Source: an uncultured Fretibacterium sp.
GTDB taxonomy: Bacteria > Synergistota > Synergistia > Synergistales > Aminobacteriaceae
Length of the DNA: 18,616 nt
Direction of reading: 5' to 3'
Assembly: GCF_938030725.1 (NCBI RefSeq)
Contig: NZ_CALHIQ010000005.1
Location: forward strand, 1-18,616
Below are positions 1 to 5,784 of this stretch, piece after piece. Made by a program: the position numbers and the translations under genes. The notes under the pieces were generated by a model. That model was not told where the DNA came from, searched no databases, and was given only the letters and a program-made list of their open reading frames with translations. Each line of letters starts with the position of its first letter. The stretch's first letter is position 1.

Positions 1-48
1 CTCGTCCGGTCCAACGCTCTGAGGCTGCTTCAGTCCCTGAAGAAATAG
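1..48 (+). CDS. possible C-terminal tail of a truncated plus-strand gene
   Basis: The first frame reads LVRSNALRLLQSLKK and then a TAG stop at 46-48. The composition (Leu, Arg, Lys, amphipathic) is typical of a protein C-terminus, and the stop lies 8 bp before a strong hairpin. That suits a convergent gene ending here. Only 15 codons are visible, so no function can be assigned and the frame could be open by chance. Confidence 0.3.
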   Translation, partial: LVRSNALRLLQSLKK

Positions 49-56
49 CCGAGAAA

Positions 57-79
57 GGCCTCCCGAAGAGCGGGAGGCC
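57..79 (-). terminator. hairpin terminator between convergent ends, after the chemoreceptor gene
   Basis: A perfect 9-bp stem (GGCCTCCCG at 57-65, CGGGAGGCC at 71-79) encloses a 5-nt loop. Read on the minus strand it is followed by TTTCTC, a short U-tract, about 75 nt beyond the chemoreceptor stop. It also lies 8 bp after the possible plus-strand stop at 46-48. It may therefore serve both directions, although the plus side lacks a T-run. Confidence 0.6.
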
Positions 80-154
80 GAGGGCTAAAGTTCTTTCCTT
101 TTTAGTAATGTCCTATAATGTATCTTATGTTACAAATAATGATGGTCCCCGAAC

Positions 155-997
155 TCACAGCCGTATCTTTTTCAGGTTCTGCTGTGCCTGGACGATGGCG
201 GAGATCGTAGAGGCCATGGCGCCGACCTTGCTCGACGCTTCGTGCATGGTTTCAATCGCTCCTTCCATTTCGGCGGAAGTCCGGTTCAGTTTCTCGCCGG
301 CGTCTTCAATCATCGTTTCCATGGATTCCATCGTCGTCTTGTTGTTGGAAAGACAGTCCGAGAATGAGGACAACGTCCGCTGAATGGTCTCGAACAGCTC
401 GTTGATGCTGCGCATATTTTCCATCGTTCCCTGGACGGCCCCGGATATCTCGCCCTTGGCGTCGATGGACTCGGAGGCCGTCCTGGTCTCGGCAGCCAGC
501 TCCTGAACGTTATGGGCCACGACCGCAAATCCCCTGCCGTGCTCCCCTGCCCGGGCCGCCTCGATGGAGGCATTGAGGGCCAGAAGATGCGTCTGCCTCG
601 CGATGCGCTGAATGTTGTGGGATATCTTGCCGATCTCGAGGAACAGTTCCAGGGTCTTGATGGTTGCATTCAGCGTGTTGGCGACGGTCTCGCTCATGCC
701 CTCCAGGCTGGTGCCCGACTTCGCCATCTCCTCCATCAGGTTCGCATTGATCGTGTTGATGGCCTCGACGCCCTGTTTCGCATCCCGGCTCCCGGACGCG
801 AAGTCCTCCCTCAAAGCCTGCAAAACGCCATAGAGGGTGGTAAACTGGTTCGAGGTGTCCTGAACCCGCTCCTCCACCTTGAGGACCCGGGAAACGAGCA
901 CCTCGTCCAGCTGCGACATGAAGGAGTCCATCTGAACGCCCGCGAAATACGCCCCTGAGAGAACGTGGATCAGCTCCAGGCTCTTTTGTTCCGTCAT
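155..997 (-). CDS. short cytoplasmic methyl-accepting chemotaxis protein without sensor domain
   Basis: This 280-residue protein is essentially a bare chemoreceptor signalling coiled coil. The hairpin tip that contacts CheA/CheW is at residues ~139-170, with the classic LNASIEAARAGEHGRGFAVVA core. Roughly 100 residues of Ala/Thr/Ser/Glu-rich helix precede and follow it, as expected for antiparallel arms. There is no membrane segment, no HAMP domain and no recognisable ligand domain; only ~45 residues precede the coil. The C-terminus (KKIRL) shows no CheR-docking pentapeptide. After the tip the usual DEV of VADEVRKLA is replaced by HNV (VAHNVQELA). The ATG is preceded by AAGGAGG at a good distance. 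The gene starts 21 bp after the ODP-like gene, so the two are almost certainly co-transcribed. I infer that the ODP protein is the sensory partner, as reported for the equivalent pair in Treponema denticola. Confidence 0.9.
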   Translation of the reverse strand: MTEQKSLELIHVLSGAYFAGVQMDSFMSQLDEVLVSRVLKVEERVQDTSNQFTTLYGVLQALREDFASGSRDAKQGVEAINTINANLMEEMAKSGTSLEGMSETVANTLNATIKTLELFLEIGKISHNIQRIARQTHLLALNASIEAARAGEHGRGFAVVAHNVQELAAETRTASESIDAKGEISGAVQGTMENMRSINELFETIQRTLSSFSDCLSNNKTTMESMETMIEDAGEKLNRTSAEMEGAIETMHEASSKVGAMASTISAIVQAQQNLKKIRL

Positions 998-1018
998 GGA
1001 AGGCCCCTCCTTTTTGCC

Positions 1019-1792
1019 TCAGCGTCCGTAAATCTGGTCGATGATATCCGTTCCGCACCGAAGCCCCTCGAACCAGGAGAGGAATTTTTTGACGTTCTCC
1101 CGGCCTTGGATTACGGCTCCGTGCTGGGGGGCGATCGTTTCGACGTCCAGGGTGGACACGCGACGCACCCAGCTGCGGCACGCCGCGTTGGAGGCCATGT
1201 AGCGCTTGTGGAAGCCCTCCATGAGCGGCAGGTGGGCCTCGAAGTCCGTCACGATGGGATAGCGCTTCCCCTCGGGAAAGAGCGCCGCACCGATATCTCC
1301 CGTAAAGAGGATCTTCGAAAGCGAGTCGTAAAGTGAAAAACACCCCGTGGAATGGAGAAAGTGCGAGGGGACCATCACCAGCTTCGCCCCGTTCGACAGG
1401 CTCAGGGACTTCCCCCCGTCGGGAATGGGGACGATACGCCGCCCGTCGTAGATGCCGAAGTGCGGAAGAAAACGCACCCACAGCTCCGAGATGTGGACCA
1501 CGGCCCTCTCCGCCATGGAGAGCCACAGGGTGATACCCGAGGAAACGTCGGGATCCTGATGAGAATAAAAGATATGGCTGATGGCCTTGAGGTCCACGAG
1601 TTCTGCAACGTTCGCCAAGACCCGGGGAAACACGTGGGCCCCGCCCGGGTCGAGAAGCACGATTTCTTTTCCGGAGGTTATGACGTACTGGTTGGTCTGG
1701 ACGGCCATGCCGTCCTCCTTCTCCTCCCACCCCAGCATGATGAAGCGGTGATCCTTTTGCTCGAAAAGAGGGAACGACTCCAGTTGCTGCAT
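1019..1792 (-). CDS. ODP-type (FprA-like) metallo-beta-lactamase-fold di-iron protein
   Basis: A 257-residue protein with the metallo-beta-lactamase fold of flavodiiron proteins, lacking the C-terminal flavodoxin domain. Candidate iron ligands fall where flavodiiron proteins have theirs: H78, D80 and D82 (motif SHQDPDV), H147, D166 (FTGDIG) and H224 (APQHG). The classical motif is HxExDH; here Glu is Asp and the final His is Val. HxDxD is the arrangement I associate with the oxygen-binding di-iron proteins (ODP) coupled to cytoplasmic chemoreceptors. Such proteins are reported to bind O2 as an iron-peroxo species and act as O2/Fe sensors rather than reductases. A GGAGG lies 9 nt before the ATG. 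The chemoreceptor gene follows 21 bp downstream, supporting a sensing role. The alternative is a stand-alone O2/NO scavenger, less likely without a flavodoxin or rubredoxin domain. Confidence 0.85.
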   Translation of the reverse strand: MQQLESFPLFEQKDHRFIMLGWEEKEDGMAVQTNQYVITSGKEIVLLDPGGAHVFPRVLANVAELVDLKAISHIFYSHQDPDVSSGITLWLSMAERAVVHISELWVRFLPHFGIYDGRRIVPIPDGGKSLSLSNGAKLVMVPSHFLHSTGCFSLYDSLSKILFTGDIGAALFPEGKRYPIVTDFEAHLPLMEGFHKRYMASNAACRSWVRRVSTLDVETIAPQHGAVIQGRENVKKFLSWFEGLRCGTDIIDQIYGR

Positions 1793-1864
1793 TTCAATCT
1801 GCCTCCATCCTCCGCATAGCCGTTCTCGGCGTGGCCTTCCCCCGCCTTCGCGCGGGTGGTCCGG

Positions 1865-2947
1865 TCAGTCCGGGAAGAGCTCGGAGATAATGTCCTGGAC
1901 CTTCTCCACTTTATGGACTTTCGTCACGTTGCTGCCGCAGAAGAAGAGCCCGTTTTCCCAATCGCCGTTGAAGGCGTCCACCAAAGCCGCCGCGATGCAG
2001 AAGGTTTCCCTCGTCTTACGGTAGCGGCAGTGCGTCAGACAGTTGGCCATGCAGGGCTTGCTCTCCACGTGCCCTTCAAGGTAGCCGGCCACGAACGGGT
2101 TCTTGATGGCACGCCCCGGAAGTCCCGCAGGGCTGTGAATCAGGACGACGTCATCGGCCGTCGCGTCGATGTAGGCCTGTTTGAACCTTGGCGAGGCGTC
2201 CCCCTCCTCCGTGCAGGCGAAGCGCGTCCCCATCTGAACGCCCTTTGCTCCCAGCGCGAAGACCCGCTCCAGGTCGGAGCGGTCCCAGATTCCGCCTGCA
2301 GCGATGACGGGAACGTCGGAGTGCATCTCCTCCGCGACGTACTTGACCACCTCCGGCACGGCGACGCCAAGGGAAAGCGCAGGGTCGTAGACCTGCTCCA
2401 TGGTCGTGGCGCCGAGGTGGCCCCCTGCCGTGGCAGGCTCTTCCACGACGAAGGCGTCAGGAGTCCTGCCGTACTTCTTCTCCCAGTGCCTCACGATCAG
2501 GCTCGCAGCCTTAGCGGAGCTGACGATGGGGACGAGGGCGACGTCCGGAAAGTCCTTCGTGTAATCCGGCAGACGGAGGGGCAGTCCTGCGCCGGAGATG
2601 ATGATGTTCGCCCCTCCTTCGGCCGCTGCGCGCACCTGCGTGTCGTAGTCGGTCAGAGCGACCATGCAGTTGACCGCCAACACGCCGTCCGCGCCCGCCA
2701 GCTCTCGGGCCTTGGCCAACGTTTCCTTGATGACGATCGCGTTTGCCTCAAAGTAATTGTGTTTCGCGACGCTGAAAAGGGGGGAGTTATGGCACAGCCC
2801 GACGCTCGCGATCGTGCCCACGGCGCCGCATTTTGCAACGCTGCCCGCAAGACCCGCGCCGGAGATGCCGACGCCCATCCCCCCCTGAATGAGCGGATAG
2901 CGCGGTCGATACTTTCCTATTTTCAAAACGGGCACATCGGTATGCAC
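1865..2947 (-). CDS. NAD(P)H-dependent flavin oxidoreductase, nitronate monooxygenase family, with C-terminal Cys cluster
   Basis: A TIM-barrel FMN enzyme of the nitronate monooxygenase / FabK-like family, about 360 residues. It begins with the family signature YPLIQGGMGVG, has the histidine motif GGHLG mid-protein (H177), and FMN-phosphate loops AAGGI and GVQMGTRF at ~216-243. After the barrel there is an unusual cysteine set (CMANCLTHC, then TFC; C299, C303, C307, C317, with C337 in FFCGSN) that could hold an Fe-S cluster. Family members oxidise nitronates, but many paralogues in anaerobes have unknown substrates, so the reaction is not assigned. The start is GTG at 2947, chosen because AGAGGAG lies 11 nt upstream; the GTG at 2959 overlaps that site. 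An extended -10 promoter candidate lies ~60 bp upstream. The ODP gene begins 72 bp downstream, suggesting one transcript. Confidence 0.85.
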   Translation of the reverse strand: MHTDVPVLKIGKYRPRYPLIQGGMGVGISGAGLAGSVAKCGAVGTIASVGLCHNSPLFSVAKHNYFEANAIVIKETLAKARELAGADGVLAVNCMVALTDYDTQVRAAAEGGANIIISGAGLPLRLPDYTKDFPDVALVPIVSSAKAASLIVRHWEKKYGRTPDAFVVEEPATAGGHLGATTMEQVYDPALSLGVAVPEVVKYVAEEMHSDVPVIAAGGIWDRSDLERVFALGAKGVQMGTRFACTEEGDASPRFKQAYIDATADDVVLIHSPAGLPGRAIKNPFVAGYLEGHVESKPCMANCLTHCRYRKTRETFCIAAALVDAFNGDWENGLFFCGSNVTKVHKVEKVQDIISELFPD

Positions 2948-3007
2948 CTGAGAAAACACTCCTCTGCGAATAAATTAAGAGAAACCTGGCCGCCAAGGCG
3001 CCCGATC

Positions 3008-3016
3008 AGTATAGCA
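3008..3016 (-). promoter_or_regulatory. extended -10 promoter candidate for the oxidoreductase-ODP-chemoreceptor genes
   Basis: The minus strand reads TGCTATACT here, a TGn extension joined to a near-consensus -10 hexamer. It lies in the 109-bp gap between nrdJ and the flavin oxidoreductase gene, about 60 bp before that start. No convincing -35 box lies 16-18 bp upstream; extended -10 promoters can work without one. Confidence 0.4.
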
Positions 3017-3056
3017 TAAAGCGTTCGCCGCTCCGGTCGCTGCACGGTGGATTCCG

Positions 3057-5642
3057 TCATTTGCACGGACTGTAGCCGCAGCTGAAGCAGTAGGCGCAGC
3101 CGGAGATCATCTCCATGGGCGCCCCGCACTCGGGGCAGACCGCCCCTCCCTCGTGGACCGCCCGGCCGCCCGCTGCGGGCTCGCTCCGCTCGATCAGCTT
3201 CTCCAGAAGCAGCGCGATGGCGTCCGGGATGGACCGGGCCACGTGCTCCTCGTCGAAGCCGAACATCCAATACTCCTTTCCCGATAGACCCCTCAAGGTG
3301 TCGATGAAGTCCTCGAGGCGGCATCCGGATCGCAGGCCAATCGAGATGACGCGCGAAAGCGCCTCCGTCATGGCCTTCAGTTCGGACCCGCTCTTGCCCA
3401 CGTTGATGAATATCTCAAAGGGCGCGCTGCCGTCGAAGTTCAGCGTTATGTAAATGCTCCCCCACGGCGTGCTCTCCTTGATCGTCTTGCCGAAGACGAC
3501 CAGCCCCGGACGCTCCTTCACCTTTTGGGAGGGCGCGCTGTCCTCCGCCGTCTTGATCTCGATGGGCTGATAGGAGCGAGAGCCGTCGCGGTAGATGGTG
3601 ATCCCCTTGCAGCCCATGGCGTAGCAGTCCCGATAGACGCGCCGCACGTCCTCCACCTGGGCCGCGTTGGGCAGGTTCACCGTCTTGCTGATGCCGCTGT
3701 CGACGACGTGCGCAAAGATGCCCGTGACATTCACGTGCTGCTGCGTGGAGATGTCATAGGCCGTGACGAAGGCCGGGTTGGACAGCTTCCCCGTCGATCG
3801 GTACTCCTCGCGCTGCTCGGCCGTCAGGAGTTTGTGCCAGAAGTCGCGGTCCTCGGTGCCCGACCCGTCGACCTTTGCGATGCGTCGATTCCACGACCAG
3901 GCGAAGTTGGGCTCGATCCCGGAGCTCGCGTCCAGGATCATGGAGATCGACCCCGTCGGCGCAATGGAAAGACGGCGGCTGTTGCGCATCTCGCCGCGGA
4001 CCAGCCCCTTCAGGACGGCCTTGACGTCATCAAAGGAAAGTGGCTCGATGGGGTTCAGCAGTTCCTCAAGCGTGTTGATCAGCGTCAGAGGAATGAGGTC
4101 TGAGCCTCGCATGTGCGAGAGGAGTTCGCGGTACTCGTCCCTGGAGAGGCGCTCGAACCACGCATCGCTGAAGAGCGTGCCGTCACTGAAGAGCCTCCCT
4201 TCCCCCTCGATCTCCTCGCGAAAAGCATCGAACAGGTCCTTAACCAGGCCCCGTTCCGGGAAGGGGTCCTTGCCGGCGTCGGAGACCATCTGGACGGTAG
4301 CGACCAGGGCGGAACGCGCCAGAATGCCGCTCAGGTTCCGGCAGTAGTCGTCGAACTCCCTTCCGCCGTAGACGATCCCCTGCAGGATCGAGGCGTCGGC
4401 CAGCCCCATGATGCCCAGCCCCACCGGGCGGATCTTTCGGGTCCTCTCTCCTATCTTCGGCAACGGATAGCTGCAGGCGTCGATGACGAGGTCCAGGTAG
4501 TACATGGACCGGAACACCTGATCCTCGAAGGCGCGCCAGTCGAATTCGCCGTCGCGCACGAAGGCCTCCACGTTGATGGACCCCAGGTTGCAGCTGGTGT
4601 AGTTCGGCAGCGGCTGCTCCCCGCAGGGGTTCGTGGACTCGATCTCCCAGTCGGGGTCCATCTTCAGCAGGTTGTCCTGGCGCGCCCGGTCGATGAAGAA
4701 GACGCCGGGGTCTCCACGCTTCCAGGCGCTCTCGGAGATGTGGTCCATCAGCTCACGCGCGCGAACGGTCCGGACGACGCTGCCGTCCGTTCGGGAGTGC
4801 AGGTCAAAGGTCCCGTCCTCCTCGGCGGCGCGCATCAGCTTGTCGGAGATCGCCACGGAGATGTTGAAGTAGGAGAGCTTGCCGTCCTCCGTCTTGCAGT
4901 CCACGAACTGATAGATATCGGGGTGATCGTCAAAGAGCATCCCCATCAGCGCCGCGCGGCGCTTTCCGCCCTGGACGACGACGGCTCCCATGGTGTTCCA
5001 GGTTTCCATAAAGGAAACGGGTCCGGAGGCCTGTCCGCCGGTTCCGGAGCCGATAACGGCACCGTGCTCCCGGAGGTGGCCGAAGTTGCTGCCGACGCCG
5101 CCGCCGAACTTGCTGATGACGCTGGCGTCCTTGACGGACTCAAAGATGCCCTCGATGCTGTCCGGGATGCTGATGACAAAACAAGCGAACAGCTGTTGGT
5201 TCTTGGTCCGGGACTTGAACAGGCGGTCGTAGTCCTCAAAGGACATCTGATCCGCCGGTTTATAGACGAGCTCGGCGAACTCAGGTTTTGCGGTCAGGCC
5301 GGCGGCCGAGCTGAAAAGGCAGGGGGAGTTAAAGAGGAATCGGCGCGACAGGATGTCGTTTGCGATGTTCTTCTCAAGCGTCCTGAGCCACTCCAGGGAC
5401 TCCGAAGCTGCGGCGTCCAGATACTGCGTTTCCGCGCTTGCGATGGTCCGCGAGATGCGGCGCGCGAACTCCTCAAAGCTGGCCTCCTTGCGAAGCCCCT
5501 TCGCCAACGCATCGTAGCGCTGGACGAAATAGCGTTGAGCTAAGAGCCACATGGCGTTCTCGGAGAGGCGGGGCACGGAGGGCGTCTCCAGGCACTCCGC
5601 GGCGATGCGGCCGTCAAAATGCTCCTTGATGAACTGCTCCAA
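3057..5642 (-). CDS. nrdJ: adenosylcobalamin-dependent (class II) ribonucleoside-diphosphate reductase
   Basis: Reduces ribonucleotides to deoxyribonucleotides using a radical generated from coenzyme B12, so needs neither oxygen nor a separate radical subunit. Counting from the chosen start (861 residues), the redox pair is C154 (FACFVISI) and C351 (SCNLGSIN). The catalytic loop NPCGE (N338, C340, E342) lies 11 residues before C351, as in Thermotoga NrdJ. Barrel signatures such as FGGGVGSNF and SIAPTGSIS are intact. The C-terminus is a zinc-ribbon-like tail (CPEC, then CAYCFSCGYSPC; C836 to C860) of the kind that re-reduces the active site in long NrdJ forms. The start is a TTG with GGGGAG 7 nt upstream; a further TTG at 5663 lies before that ribosome site, and the first ATG would delete conserved N-terminus. 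No class I or III reductase is visible nearby. Confidence 0.96.
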   Translation of the reverse strand: MEQFIKEHFDGRIAAECLETPSVPRLSENAMWLLAQRYFVQRYDALAKGLRKEASFEEFARRISRTIASAETQYLDAAASESLEWLRTLEKNIANDILSRRFLFNSPCLFSSAAGLTAKPEFAELVYKPADQMSFEDYDRLFKSRTKNQQLFACFVISIPDSIEGIFESVKDASVISKFGGGVGSNFGHLREHGAVIGSGTGGQASGPVSFMETWNTMGAVVVQGGKRRAALMGMLFDDHPDIYQFVDCKTEDGKLSYFNISVAISDKLMRAAEEDGTFDLHSRTDGSVVRTVRARELMDHISESAWKRGDPGVFFIDRARQDNLLKMDPDWEIESTNPCGEQPLPNYTSCNLGSINVEAFVRDGEFDWRAFEDQVFRSMYYLDLVIDACSYPLPKIGERTRKIRPVGLGIMGLADASILQGIVYGGREFDDYCRNLSGILARSALVATVQMVSDAGKDPFPERGLVKDLFDAFREEIEGEGRLFSDGTLFSDAWFERLSRDEYRELLSHMRGSDLIPLTLINTLEELLNPIEPLSFDDVKAVLKGLVRGEMRNSRRLSIAPTGSISMILDASSGIEPNFAWSWNRRIAKVDGSGTEDRDFWHKLLTAEQREEYRSTGKLSNPAFVTAYDISTQQHVNVTGIFAHVVDSGISKTVNLPNAAQVEDVRRVYRDCYAMGCKGITIYRDGSRSYQPIEIKTAEDSAPSQKVKERPGLVVFGKTIKESTPWGSIYITLNFDGSAPFEIFINVGKSGSELKAMTEALSRVISIGLRSGCRLEDFIDTLRGLSGKEYWMFGFDEEHVARSIPDAIALLLEKLIERSEPAAGGRAVHEGGAVCPECGAPMEMISGCAYCFSCGYSPCK

Positions 5643-5674
5643 AACACAACTCCCCTTCTTCAAGCAAAGGACAT

Positions 5675-5701
5675 GGCCCGACCTTCAGAGGCCTTCGGGC
5701 C
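5675..5701 (-). promoter_or_regulatory. hairpin in the nrdJ leader
   Basis: GGCCCGA (5675-5681) and TCGGGCC (5695-5701) form a perfect 7-bp stem with a 13-nt loop about 33 nt upstream of the nrdJ TTG. A smaller alternative stem AGGCC-CGAA-GGCCT uses part of the same sequence, so two mutually exclusive folds are possible. There is no U-run after it, so it does not look like a terminator. The region is too short for a full cobalamin riboswitch. A regulatory role is speculative. Confidence 0.25.
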
Positions 5702-5707
5702 TTCGTC

Positions 5708-5746
5708 AAAACGGCATCCCCCGATCAGGGGGACCGGAGGATGCCG
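5708..5746 (-). terminator. intrinsic terminator after the exported-protein gene
   Basis: On the minus strand an 8-bp perfect stem (CGGCATCC with GGATGCCG; plus coordinates 5712-5719 and 5739-5746) is followed by TTTT (5711-5708). Complementary C and G runs inside the loop could extend it. It lies about 38 nt past the stop of the exported-protein gene. It probably separates the rapZ-to-exported-protein transcript from nrdJ. Confidence 0.55.
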
Positions 5747-5784
5747 TCGTGCGTATCCGAGTCTGTTTCGTTATCGGGGTCGAA

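Noticed and set aside
114..119. TATAAT on the plus strand
   Set aside because: No -35 box lies at the right distance and it would drive transcription antisense into the chemoreceptor gene; the local AT-rich stretch makes chance likely.
510..1730. 406-codon minus-strand frame spanning the ODP and chemoreceptor genes
   Set aside because: It is a shadow frame rich in Gly, Arg and His with no motifs. Both real genes have ribosome sites and family signatures.
1793..1864. Hairpin CCCGC/GCGGG between the oxidoreductase and ODP genes as a terminator
   Set aside because: The stem is only 5 bp and there is no U-run on the minus strand, so read-through into the ODP gene is more likely.
4113..5543. 476-codon plus-strand frame antisense to nrdJ
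   Set aside because: It lies wholly opposite a conserved gene and lacks recognisable motifs and a ribosome site; long antisense frames are common at this GC content. The same applies to 8600-9886, 13006-14220 and 15283-16305.
5643..5784. Cobalamin riboswitch upstream of the B12-dependent reductase
   Set aside because: The gap is only ~140 bp and already holds a terminator; I see no B12-box-like sequence or large multi-branched fold.
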